DNA from: SKVR01 sp964453995
Lineage (GTDB): Bacteria > Bacteroidota > Bacteroidia > Bacteroidales > UBA7960
DNA length: 64,000 nucleotides
Reading direction: 5' to 3'
NCBI GenBank assembly: GCA_964453995.1
Contig: CAYVQC010000009.1
Location: 1-64,000 of the forward strand
Below the pieces are notes generated by a model. The model ran no database searches. It worked only from the letters and a program-made list of their open reading frames with translations, and was not told the DNA's origin. Both the position numbers and the translations under genes were made by a program. This document shows positions 6,537 through 16,299 of this stretch, piece after piece. Position 1 is the stretch's first letter, and every line of letters starts with the position of its first letter.

Positions 6537-9392
6537 ATGCAACAAACATCCCCTGACGGGCACACCGATTGGCTTGAAGTATATGGTGCCCGTGAGCACA
6601 ATCTTAAAAATGTTGATATCCGTATTCCCCGCGATACTTTAACGGTAATAACCGGATTGAGTGGTAGTGGTAAATCTTCACTTGCCTTCGATACCATTTA
6701 CGCTGAAGGACAAAGACGCTATATAGAAACTTTTTCGGCCTATGCCCGCCAGTTTTTGGGAGGGTTGGAACGCCCCGATGTAGATAAGATCAGTGGCCTG
6801 AGCCCGGTCATTAGCATTGAACAAAAAACTACAGGCAAAAACCCTCGCTCTACGGTAGGCACCGTTACCGAGATCTATGACTTTTTGCGCTTGCTCTTTG
6901 CACGGGCTGCTGATGCATACTCATACGTTACCGGCGAGAAAATGGTGCGTTACAACGAAGGGCAGATCCTGGACCTCATCATTGAACGGTTTGCAGGCAA
7001 AACAATGCTTTTGCTCGCACCCCTGGTAAAGGGAAGAAAAGGTCACTACCGCGAACTCTTTGAATATATGCAGCGCCAGGGATTTCTCAAAACAAGAGTA
7101 GACGGCGTGATAAGGGAAATTACCCCTAATATGAAAGTTGACCGTTATAAAATTCATGATATTGAATTGGTCGTTGATAAAATTGCAGTAGAAGAAAAGC
7201 AGAGAAAAAGAATAGAACAGTCGGTAAAAACGGCTATGAAGCATGGCAAAGGAATGATCATGTTGCTGGATGAAGATACCGGGGAAGTGTCGCACTTCAG
7301 CAAAAACCTTATGTGCCCGGTGTCGGGTATCGCCTACAAGGAACCCGAACCCAATACCTTCTCTTTCAACTCTCCCTACGGAGCATGTCAAATGTGCAAC
7401 GGCCTGGGAAGCATAAGTGAAATGGACCTTGACAAGATCATGCCCGATAAAAGGCTCTCCATACGAAATGGTGGCCTGGCACCCCTTGCCGATACCAAAA
7501 ATCCATGGATCATTAAGCAGCTTGAAGCCATCGGTATGAAATATGGCTTTACCCTTGATACGCCAATTGAAGATATTCCCGATGAGGGAATCAACACCAT
7601 GCTTTACGGCTCCAACGAAGTATTTAAAGTTAAAAATGAAAACCTGGGGATTACCCAAACCTACAATCTCAGTTTTGAGGGCATAGTTAATTTCATCAGC
7701 AACCAGTTTGAAGAAAGTCCCTCAGGGTCTGTAAAAAGATGGGCTGGTGAATTCATGCAGCAAAAAACCTGTCCCGAATGTGAAGGGCAAAGGCTAAAAA
7801 AAGAATCGCTGCATTACCGTATTGCAGAATATAATATTGCCGATCTTGCCCGTATGGATCTGGTTAGCCTTCAGGATACCATCGCCGAACTGCAAAATAA
7901 ACTTGATCCCCGAAAACTGCAGATCGCCAATGAAATATTGCGTGAAATCAATACCCGCCTGGGGTTTATGCTTGATGTAGGGCTGGATTACCTTTCCCTG
8001 GACCGCCCGGCAAGAAGCCTGTCGGGAGGCGAAAGCCAGCGTATCAGGCTGGCCACACAGATTGGTTCCCGCCTTACCGGTGTGCTTTACATTCTCGATG
8101 AACCCAGTATAGGGCTGCATCAGAGAGACAATCATAAGCTTATTGAGTCATTGAAAAGCCTCAGAGACATAGGCAATTCGGTAATCGTTGTAGAACACGA
8201 CCGTGATATGATCATGGCAGCCGATTATGTTGTGGATATTGGCCCCGGTGCCGGCTTGCATGGTGGAAAAATTGTAGCCGAGGGAACACCATTGGATATC
8301 ATGCAAAAGAATACCATTACCGCACAATATCTTCGGGTGGAAAAAGACGTGCCAATCCCGGCCAAACTACGAAAGGGAAATGGCAAAAAACTGCAATTAA
8401 AAGGGGCCACCGGACATAACCTGAAAGGGGTTAGTGCAGAATTTCCGCTGGGCAAGCTTATTTGCATTACAGGAGTATCGGGAAGTGGCAAGTCAAGCCT
8501 GATCAACGAAACCCTGTATCCTATCCTGAGCAATCATTTCTATCGCTCTGTAAAGAAACCCCTTCCTTATAAGAAACTGGAAGGCATTGAGCATATCGAT
8601 AAAGTAGTAGAGATCGACCAGTCGCCTATAGGCCGCACCCCCCGGTCCAATCCAGCTACCTATACCAAAGTTTTTGATGAGATCCGTAAGTTGTTTGCTT
8701 CACTGCCCGAAGCACAGATCAGGGGGTATAAGCCAGGCCGTTTTTCTTTCAATGTAAAAGGCGGGCGGTGCGAAACCTGCCAGGGGGCAGGGGTAAAGGT
8801 TATCGAGATGAACTTCCTGCCCGATGTACATGTGGAATGTGAAACCTGCCAGGGGAAAAGATACAACCGCGAAACCCTGGAGGTGCGATACAAAAGCAAG
8901 TCCATCAATGATGTGCTGAATATGAGCATTGAACAGGCGCTCGATTTTTTTGAGAATATACCTGCCATCGTTCAGAAAATTCGTACCCTAAGGGATGTTG
9001 GCCTGGGATACATTACCCTTGGCCAGAGCAGTACTACCCTTTCAGGTGGAGAAGCCCAGCGGGTAAAACTTGCCTCTGAACTGTCGAGGCGCGATACAGG
9101 TAAAACATTCTATATCCTCGATGAGCCCACAACAGGCTTGCATTTTGAAGATGTGAGGGTTTTGATGGATGTACTCCACCGGCTGGTAGATCGCGGCAAT
9201 ACTGTTCTGATTATTGAGCACAACCTGGATGTTATCAAGGTAGCCGATCATATTATCGACCTTGGCCCGGAGGGTGGATTCCGCGGGGGTGAAATCATTT
9301 GCACCGGCACCCCTCAAGAGATTGTAAAAAACAAGTGTGGTTATACCGCCTCTTTTCTCCGGGAAGCACTGGAACAATCCTCCGGAAAATAA
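6537..9392 (+). CDS. uvrA: Excinuclease ABC subunit A
   Basis: A 951-residue UvrA, the damage-recognition ATPase of nucleotide excision repair, acting with UvrB and UvrC in the cytoplasm. Two ABC ATPase halves are seen: Walker A GLSGSGKSS near residue 40 and GVSGSGKSS near 645; signatures LSGGESQRIRLA and LSGGEAQRVKLA; Walker B ILDEPSIGLH and ILDEPTTGLH. The C-terminal zinc module (CETCQGAGV...CETCQGKR) is intact. The N-terminal module reads CPVSGIAY...CQMCNGLG, with Ser in place of the second Cys. Length is normal. The gene is convergent with the giant PKD protein gene, 38 bases apart. uvrB and uvrC are not nearby, which is usual. Confidence 0.98.
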   Translation: MQQTSPDGHTDWLEVYGAREHNLKNVDIRIPRDTLTVITGLSGSGKSSLAFDTIYAEGQRRYIETFSAYARQFLGGLERPDVDKISGLSPVISIEQKTTGKNPRSTVGTVTEIYDFLRLLFARAADAYSYVTGEKMVRYNEGQILDLIIERFAGKTMLLLAPLVKGRKGHYRELFEYMQRQGFLKTRVDGVIREITPNMKVDRYKIHDIELVVDKIAVEEKQRKRIEQSVKTAMKHGKGMIMLLDEDTGEVSHFSKNLMCPVSGIAYKEPEPNTFSFNSPYGACQMCNGLGSISEMDLDKIMPDKRLSIRNGGLAPLADTKNPWIIKQLEAIGMKYGFTLDTPIEDIPDEGINTMLYGSNEVFKVKNENLGITQTYNLSFEGIVNFISNQFEESPSGSVKRWAGEFMQQKTCPECEGQRLKKESLHYRIAEYNIADLARMDLVSLQDTIAELQNKLDPRKLQIANEILREINTRLGFMLDVGLDYLSLDRPARSLSGGESQRIRLATQIGSRLTGVLYILDEPSIGLHQRDNHKLIESLKSLRDIGNSVIVVEHDRDMIMAADYVVDIGPGAGLHGGKIVAEGTPLDIMQKNTITAQYLRVEKDVPIPAKLRKGNGKKLQLKGATGHNLKGVSAEFPLGKLICITGVSGSGKSSLINETLYPILSNHFYRSVKKPLPYKKLEGIEHIDKVVEIDQSPIGRTPRSNPATYTKVFDEIRKLFASLPEAQIRGYKPGRFSFNVKGGRCETCQGAGVKVIEMNFLPDVHVECETCQGKRYNRETLEVRYKSKSINDVLNMSIEQALDFFENIPAIVQKIRTLRDVGLGYITLGQSSTTLSGGEAQRVKLASELSRRDTGKTFYILDEPTTGLHFEDVRVLMDVLHRLVDRGNTVLIIEHNLDVIKVADHIIDLGPEGGFRGGEIICTGTPQEIVKNKCGYTASFLREALEQSSGK

Positions 9393-9430
9393 TGATAAGG
9401 GTATTTTAGGAGTTTTATTGCGCAGAACTG

Positions 9431-12400
9431 CTATCTGTACAGGGTAACGTCTCCTGACATGATGATGCTTTTCCCTGTGGTGCACTGCCCGGTCACTTTC
9501 CAGACATATACATCCATTTTGGCCAACCTGCCCTCTACGTAACCATCCCATCCCTCATTGATGTCATCAGAGCGGAAGATGAGCTCACCCCACCGGTTGT
9601 AAATTTCAAGTGCATAATCTTCCACTCCTTCCCATATAGGATGAAAAACGGAAGTGGAAGGATTACTCATGTCAAATGAGCCTCCCGGCGATCCTGAAAC
9701 TTCAGGCATAAAAGCATCGGGAAAAATAATCCTGCATGATTCATCAACCCTGGGTGCATTTTTCAACGTCAGGGTATCATGACAAAGAGGTATGGTGTTG
9801 CTTGTTGCCACCAGGGTAACATTATATATGCCAGGCTCTGAATAGTAATGTTCGGGTTCAAATTCGTAACTGGTATTTCCATCGCCAAAATCCCAAAAAT
9901 AAAAGTCGGCAAGAACCGAATTGTTGTTCACGCGCAGTGGTTCCTCAGGAATGTTGATATGGGACGATACCAGTTCGAATAAGGCCGTAGGGTTTTCGTG
10001 TACTTCCACATGGTGATAGGTGGTGTCTCTTCCACCGTCGCCAATGGCTATCAGCAGCACTTCATACGTACCGGGATCGACAAAGGTATATTCGGGCGCA
10101 GGATCTATTGAATAACCACCATCGCCAAACTCCCATCTGAAGGAGTGCGCAAACATACTTTCATTGCTGAACTGAATGGTAAACGGTGCACAGCCGGCAT
10201 TAAGAGAGTTGAAGTCTGCTTTGGGTATGGGCGAGGTGATGGTTACAGTCTTGGTGATCATATCAGAACAATGCTCGCTATAGGCATGCAATGCCACCAC
10301 ATATTCTTTTGTGCTCATATCAAACTCATCCCACAGGTAAGAGTGATCAAAAGGAAGGGTAGAGGATGTCTGGTGGGAGTTGCCATCACCAAATTCCCAT
10401 TGATAATCCCAGTATCCGGGGTTGGTCTGGTTGGTGAAAGTGACAGTGGTATTGGGATAGGGCTGTTTTTCCGGTTGAGCACTGAAATCGGCTATGGGAG
10501 ATGGGAAAACCGTAACATTGTGCATTACAGTGTCCTTGCAACCGTAAACTGAACCTGCCACCAACCTTACTGGGAAAATGTGATCGTCAATCAGTTCATT
10601 TTCAAAGATATGTTCCGGCGAGGCGCTGGTAGAAGTGCTTTCATCAGCAAAATCCCATTGGTAGCTTTCCGAAAGGCTTGACTCATTCACGAACCTGATA
10701 GTAAGTGGAGAGCACCCTTGCCAGATATCATTTTCCGTGGAAAAGGCAGCTGTTATTTCAGGATAAACAGTGGTAACCTGGTTGTTGGTTGCGACACATC
10801 CATGGTCGTTCCAAACGGTTAATGAAACCGGGTATTGCATTGGATCCTCCGATGTGTTGGTCCAGGTGTGATAAAAAGAAGGCTCTTCGGTTTCGAGTTC
10901 AGTATTGCCCAGGTCCCAGTGATATCCTGTCCCTCCTTCTGAAAGATTGCTCACGAGAGGTGTAAAGGGTGAACAACCGGTAAATGGCGACAACTCAAAA
11001 AGGGGCTTGGGAACAGGCCACACCGTTATTTCCTGCGAGGTTTGGGCTGAGCAACCCCACGTTGACTCTACCTGCAATTGCACCTGGTAAGTATGGCTTT
11101 CGGTATGGCTGTAGTTGGTGAAAGTTTGCTGCGGATTATTGTTTTGTGAGAAATTCCCATTGCCAAAAGTCCAAAGAATAATGTCTCCCCCTTCGCTCAG
11201 GTTTTCGAAGGATGCCGTATGGGGATGGCAACCCATGTTATCGGTGACAAACTCAGAATGGATCTCAGGATAGATAACAATATCCTGTGAGTGCGATTGT
11301 GAGCAACCAAATGCATTATCCACAGTGAGGCTGATGGTAAAAATTTCCGGCCCTTCATTAGCAGGCTGGGTGTATCCATGAGAAAAGTGCGCCTGGTTGT
11401 GGGTGAAGGTATTGCCATCGCCCATATCCCACAACAGTTGATCGGCGCCTACGGAGAAGTTATGGATAATGGCATCATGAGGAGCGCAGCCAGGTGTATT
11501 GGGAACACTGAAAAATGCCCTGGGACGGGGTAAAACCCTGATGTCAACAGTTGTGGTGTCAAGACAACCGTTTTCATTGTAGGCTGTAAGCATTACCGTG
11601 AATACCGTGTCGCGCGTATGGCTGAAGTTGTTGAAAGTGTGCGTATGCTCCGTCATTGACGTATGCGAAGTAAAGCCATTGCCATAGTTCCAGAAATAGG
11701 CATCGGCAGCATCGGCACCAACAGATGCATTGGTAAACTCAACGGTTAGCGGATGGCATCCTTCAACAACACTGGCCTGCATTTGTGCTGTAATACCCGG
11801 GAAAACAACTGCCTGCTGCTGCAGGGTGTCAAGGCAACCAAAATCGTTTTCGGCGATCAGGGTAATGTTGAAATGGGCCGGCCCGTCTCCCGGGGGTTGG
11901 TTGTATAAGTGGTAGATGGTATCCTGGTGGTAAGTTTGCAAAGGGCTGTTGTCATCAAAATCCCAAAGAAACGAAGTACCCCCCTGGGAGTTGTGCAGGA
12001 TCATCAATTCGTGTGGGGAGCAGCCCGGTGAGTTTTCGATCATGAATGAAGCATCGGGCTTGGGATCTACCACAATGGAAGAAGATGCTATATCGAAACA
12101 ACCATAGATTGATGTTGCATAAAGTTCTATACCTGATACAGCCTGGTCATAATGGCTGTTATTGAGAAAAGTATGTGTCGGACTGTGTTCATTGTCAGTA
12201 ATATCATCCCCAAAATCCCAATGGTAATAATCTGCATTGTGTGTTAGATTTTCAAAATCCACTTCCAGCGGATGGCACCCTTGCACCACATGGTCAAAGG
12301 CTGCATTTACCTCTGGGAAAACAGTGATCACCCTTCTCAGGGTATCACTACACCCCCTTTCATTGAGGGCCAGCAGTTCTATCTCAAACATCTGCACTGT

Positions 12401-15400
12401 ATCTGTGGTGTTAACGAAGATATGTGTCAGGATGTCGTCGGCTGATGTACTGGTGTGGCCGTCTCCAAAATTCCACTGCAGGTTTTCTGCCCCTTGTGAG
12501 AGGTTTTCGATGGTAACCACAAATGGAGAACAGCCCTGGTTGATGTCTACCACAAAATCAGCTTTTACCCGGGGGTATACTCTGATGGTGGCATTGGTAC
12601 TGTCGCGGCAATGATAAGCCGATTGGGTATAAAGCCATACATCAAAGACTGCATCATCGGTAAATGAAGTATTTTCAAATACATGAACCGGGTTTGGTTC
12701 AACAGAGGAGCCATTATCATCAAATTCCCACAATACATTTTCATAGCCTGTGCTTTGATTTTCAAATGCAACCGTAAGGGGGTTACATCCTTCCATTACC
12801 GAAGGTGTAAACTGAGCCTCTATTTTGGGATAGATGGTAATTTCTCTGTTGAGGATGTCGGTGCATCCCTGTTCGTTGGTGATTTGAAGCTGTACATTGT
12901 ACACTACAGGGTCAGGGTCATTGTGGTCAAAGGTGTGGATAAACTCTGCGGTGCTGTGGTTGTATATTGCACCATCGCCCATGTCCCACTGGTAGGTGGC
13001 AGCACCATATGATGTGTTGAAGAAGGTGATCTCCGCCGGATTACAAGCCTGGGCGGGGTTGAAATCGAATCCGGCTTCCAGGAAAGGCAATACCACAATC
13101 TGTTTGCTCACCGAATCAGTACAAAAATAATCGGATCTGGCATGAAGCCATACCGTATAGATTATGGTATCGTTGGTAGTGTTCTCGAAAACGTGAACCG
13201 GGTCTTGCTGGGAGGAAGTGGCTCCATCGCCAAAATCCCAGCTGAAATGGCTGACATTGTAAGCAGTGGTATCTCCAAACAGGAATTCAAAATTTACTTC
13301 CAACGGGCTGCAGCCCAGGGTGTCAGAAGCCGAAAAGTCAGCTGCAACAGGAGGATACACCCTGATGGTATCGGTGGCGAGGTCCTGGCAGTGCTCATTC
13401 TCTATCTCCAGCCTTACAATGTACTCCAGAATCCCGGTGGTGTTATTTTCGAATATAACGGTTCCGGGGTCTTCACCCACGTAGGAATCGCCATTGCCGA
13501 AATCCCATGCATATTGCGTAGCGCCGGTACTGATATTGCCAAAAGTAACGCTCAGTGGATGGCAGCCTTCAATGGGTGTGCTGGTAAACTCAGCATCAAT
13601 GGAAGGATGTACTGTTACGGGAAATGTTATGGCATCAGTACAGAAATAGTTGGCCGACATCACAGTGAGGGTAACCCAAAAAATGGTATCATTCTCAGAA
13701 AGGTTGGTATAGGTATGTGTGGGATTTTGCTGTGTGGAAAAAGTACCATCCCCAAAATCCCACAGATGGAATATGATCGGTCCATCCGATGTATTGGTAA
13801 ACTCCACTTCCAGGTCTGAGCATCCCTGCTGGGGAGTATAGGCAAAATCAGCAATTACCGGGGGATAAACCGTGATGTCCTTTGTTTGCTCGTGGGTACA
13901 ACCTTCAGGATTCTCGGCAGTAAGGGTTATGGTATAATTCTCTATCTGATCTGAGGCAGGAAATATATGAGTAAATGACGCTGCCGCTTCATTGCTGGTT
14001 GAGCCATCGCCAAAATCCCATTGATAGTGGCTGGCGCCAATGGAGTGGTTGGCAATAGTTACTTCATCTGAAAGACATATGTCCGGACGATGGGTGTAAA
14101 ATACCGCCTTTACGTAGGGTAATATGGTAAAGGGTTGTACAACGGAATTGGTACAGCCTGTTATTGAATCCGTATAAGTATACATTACCTGGTAGTCTCC
14201 TTCGCCAATGTCATGGGGAAGAAAATCTGAAAAATCAATGTAGGGAAGGTCAAGTACATTGCCTAGAGTATCCAGGATATTGTAGGTGCCTCCAAGGGGA
14301 AGTCCACCCGAAAGGGCATATCCGGGTTGGTTTGCACAAACGGTTGCTGGCAGATCCAGGGTTACCTCAGGCAGGGGGTTTACAATAACGGTAACACTAT
14401 CAGTAACAGAAGGCAGGTGAGGATTGTTGTTATCTCCGATGCGAATGGTGTAAGTTGTTGTTTGGGTTGGGTATGTTACCGGCGATGGGTCGGTAGAAGG
14501 GAAATTGGGATCACCGGTGTCGCTGGAGGTCCAGTAATAGGAGTAACTCCCTGATCCGCCACCCGGAAGCGCCCATAGCTGTGTTTCTTCCCCTTCGCAT
14601 ATTGTGTCGGGGCTGCTGCTAACGCTCGTAATGTGAAGGGGCACATCGGTTACATAAACAATAACCTGGTCGGTTGCCTGGCAACCTGTATCATTATCGG
14701 TTACTGTAAGGGTAAATATGGTCGAACTGTTGATTTGCTCTGTTTGTGAAGTTTGTTGTAAGGGGTTTATCAGCAGGTGTTCCGGTTGCCAGTGGTAGGT
14801 GTAGTTGCTCAAACCTGCCTCAGCAGCCTGCAGGTTGGTTGTGGTTCCCCCGGTAATAATCTGATCGACACCTGCATCGGCCAGCGGATTCTCATTCACA
14901 TAAACACTTCCTGATGAGCTTGAAGAGCATCCATATGCATCAATATATGTGTAGGTAACAGGGTAATTGCCGGGAATAGCTACATCGAGGTTGAAATGGT
15001 TGTCAGAAACCAGTGAGCCGGAGTACACTCCCCCCGGTGGGCTTGCCCCGTTCAATGGCGCCCATCCTTCAGATTCGCAAAACTCCTGCGTAGTCCAGGT
15101 AATATCAGGCATGGCCACAATGGTAATGATCTGGCTGGCATATCCGGTACAACCCGTTACAGGATGGGTATATTCGTAGATGATCTCATGATCTCCCGTG
15201 CCCAGCTCTCCTACATTAAAAAACAATCCGGGGTTTCCATTGATATAATAAACTCCCCCTAAAGGATATCCGCCATGGAGCATAAATCCCATACTGTTTT
15301 CGCACACCGGCGAAAAGGGATCTAAAGTCACCTCCATCACATTTTCAATCGAGTATATTTCGAAAGACATTTCTTCCATACCTTCCTGGCAAAGGGAGAT

Positions 15401-15904
15401 GTGTTGGGGGCCTGTGTTTCCCTGGTCAAAGCAAATATTGACCGTATTGGATGTAATGGCTGTCTGTGGTCCGCAATTGAGCGAATAATACGCCAAATCT
15501 GTTGATACGGTAAACACAATACTGATTCCGCTTGCATCAGGATGAAGGGTTACTATTAATTCCAAACAGCTCTGATCGGTGGGTGCTCCACAACATTGAC
15601 CGTTTGGGGTGATAGCTTCACTTAATGTCCATGATGCATCAGGTGAGCTGCTAAGGTCAACAGAAAGGGAGGGTGTGCCTGGGGAGCAGTTTGAACCTTG
15701 CGCCTGCAGTGGGGAAGCTGCATTGAAAAAGAGAGTTACAAATAGGGCGAAAGAACCCAGCAATACTTTCCATGCTTGAAAACCCGAAAAACAATATTTG
15801 TCAATTCCAGAAACATCAAGGGCAGATGCTGCAAAAAAATGCTCATGGTTGATATACTTTGAGGAGTACATATCAACTGCATTATTTGTCAAACAAGGGC
15901 CCAT
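9431..15904 (-). CDS. Giant secreted PKD-repeat protein with T9SS type-B sorting domain
   Basis: A 2157-residue predicted cell-surface or secreted protein. A hydrophobic signal segment lies at about residues 45-67 and ends in SPLQAQ, preceded by about 44 unusual residues; the true start may be the second ATG (residue 12) or a later non-ATG codon. After non-PKD modules (about 70-640) come about 17 tandem PKD-like domains of 90-100 residues, each with a W-D-F-G-D-G-type core such as YQWDFGDGSTS, most opening with a GC(S/N/H)P(L/H) stretch. The last ~90 residues (FPDAFMPE, LEIYNRWGELIF, GWDGYVEGRL, GDVTLYR) match the CHU_C/gliding-motility-associated C-terminal domain used by type IX secretion. 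No enzyme domain was seen; an adhesive or structural role is inferred. Confidence 0.9.
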   Translation of the reverse strand: MGPCLTNNAVDMYSSKYINHEHFFAASALDVSGIDKYCFSGFQAWKVLLGSFALFVTLFFNAASPLQAQGSNCSPGTPSLSVDLSSSPDASWTLSEAITPNGQCCGAPTDQSCLELIVTLHPDASGISIVFTVSTDLAYYSLNCGPQTAITSNTVNICFDQGNTGPQHISLCQEGMEEMSFEIYSIENVMEVTLDPFSPVCENSMGFMLHGGYPLGGVYYINGNPGLFFNVGELGTGDHEIIYEYTHPVTGCTGYASQIITIVAMPDITWTTQEFCESEGWAPLNGASPPGGVYSGSLVSDNHFNLDVAIPGNYPVTYTYIDAYGCSSSSSGSVYVNENPLADAGVDQIITGGTTTNLQAAEAGLSNYTYHWQPEHLLINPLQQTSQTEQINSSTIFTLTVTDNDTGCQATDQVIVYVTDVPLHITSVSSSPDTICEGEETQLWALPGGGSGSYSYYWTSSDTGDPNFPSTDPSPVTYPTQTTTYTIRIGDNNNPHLPSVTDSVTVIVNPLPEVTLDLPATVCANQPGYALSGGLPLGGTYNILDTLGNVLDLPYIDFSDFLPHDIGEGDYQVMYTYTDSITGCTNSVVQPFTILPYVKAVFYTHRPDICLSDEVTIANHSIGASHYQWDFGDGSTSNEAAASFTHIFPASDQIENYTITLTAENPEGCTHEQTKDITVYPPVIADFAYTPQQGCSDLEVEFTNTSDGPIIFHLWDFGDGTFSTQQNPTHTYTNLSENDTIFWVTLTVMSANYFCTDAITFPVTVHPSIDAEFTSTPIEGCHPLSVTFGNISTGATQYAWDFGNGDSYVGEDPGTVIFENNTTGILEYIVRLEIENEHCQDLATDTIRVYPPVAADFSASDTLGCSPLEVNFEFLFGDTTAYNVSHFSWDFGDGATSSQQDPVHVFENTTNDTIIYTVWLHARSDYFCTDSVSKQIVVLPFLEAGFDFNPAQACNPAEITFFNTSYGAATYQWDMGDGAIYNHSTAEFIHTFDHNDPDPVVYNVQLQITNEQGCTDILNREITIYPKIEAQFTPSVMEGCNPLTVAFENQSTGYENVLWEFDDNGSSVEPNPVHVFENTSFTDDAVFDVWLYTQSAYHCRDSTNATIRVYPRVKADFVVDINQGCSPFVVTIENLSQGAENLQWNFGDGHTSTSADDILTHIFVNTTDTVQMFEIELLALNERGCSDTLRRVITVFPEVNAAFDHVVQGCHPLEVDFENLTHNADYYHWDFGDDITDNEHSPTHTFLNNSHYDQAVSGIELYATSIYGCFDIASSSIVVDPKPDASFMIENSPGCSPHELMILHNSQGGTSFLWDFDDNSPLQTYHQDTIYHLYNQPPGDGPAHFNITLIAENDFGCLDTLQQQAVVFPGITAQMQASVVEGCHPLTVEFTNASVGADAADAYFWNYGNGFTSHTSMTEHTHTFNNFSHTRDTVFTVMLTAYNENGCLDTTTVDIRVLPRPRAFFSVPNTPGCAPHDAIIHNFSVGADQLLWDMGDGNTFTHNQAHFSHGYTQPANEGPEIFTISLTVDNAFGCSQSHSQDIVIYPEIHSEFVTDNMGCHPHTASFENLSEGGDIILWTFGNGNFSQNNNPQQTFTNYSHTESHTYQVQLQVESTWGCSAQTSQEITVWPVPKPLFELSPFTGCSPFTPLVSNLSEGGTGYHWDLGNTELETEEPSFYHTWTNTSEDPMQYPVSLTVWNDHGCVATNNQVTTVYPEITAAFSTENDIWQGCSPLTIRFVNESSLSESYQWDFADESTSTSASPEHIFENELIDDHIFPVRLVAGSVYGCKDTVMHNVTVFPSPIADFSAQPEKQPYPNTTVTFTNQTNPGYWDYQWEFGDGNSHQTSSTLPFDHSYLWDEFDMSTKEYVVALHAYSEHCSDMITKTVTITSPIPKADFNSLNAGCAPFTIQFSNESMFAHSFRWEFGDGGYSIDPAPEYTFVDPGTYEVLLIAIGDGGRDTTYHHVEVHENPTALFELVSSHINIPEEPLRVNNNSVLADFYFWDFGDGNTSYEFEPEHYYSEPGIYNVTLVATSNTIPLCHDTLTLKNAPRVDESCRIIFPDAFMPEVSGSPGGSFDMSNPSTSVFHPIWEGVEDYALEIYNRWGELIFRSDDINEGWDGYVEGRLAKMDVYVWKVTGQCTTGKSIIMSGDVTLYR

Positions 15905-16299
15905 TTGTTACAATTTAAATAATAGTAATGTATGTCCTGGCGTAGGGTAAATTGTTGTATTTTATACAATTACGAATTTAGCGAAATACAAGCTGCGGGT
16001 TTTATGGATAATTATACCAAATCGTATAGGTGATATTACCTGCAAAAATCAGGTGAACTCCACGGCAGCTCAGCTACCATATGGGTTGGCAGCATTTCAT
16101 TCAAAATGTGATGTCATTTTTGTATTGAGGATACACAAATAAAATCAATATTTATTTCATGCGGGGTGTAATATTTACTGGAAAATTTTTTAATATTGCC
16201 GGTTGATTTTCAGTTGTTTGATTTTGCAACCAGGATGAGAGGCCTGGTTCTGATCAAACCTATTGACCTCAAATTTGTTCCAACGTAATTGTAACACCA
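15905..16299. other. Divergent intergenic region (PKD protein / M3 peptidase)
   Basis: About 395 AT-rich bases between divergent genes. It must hold both promoters, but no full TTG-N19-TAnnTTTG match was found. A TAAATTCG near-match on the minus strand is the best candidate for the PKD gene. No ORF or stable hairpin was recognised. Confidence 0.4.

Noticed and set aside
6921..7658. Minus-strand frame of 245 codons opposite uvrA
   Set aside because: Lies fully within uvrA, whose motifs are unmistakable; the antisense translation resembles nothing.
9431..15904. Regular periodic similarity in the PKD gene considered as a CRISPR-like or tandem DNA repeat
   Set aside because: The ~300-base period is protein-level; DNA copies are strongly diverged and there are no identical short repeats with spacers.
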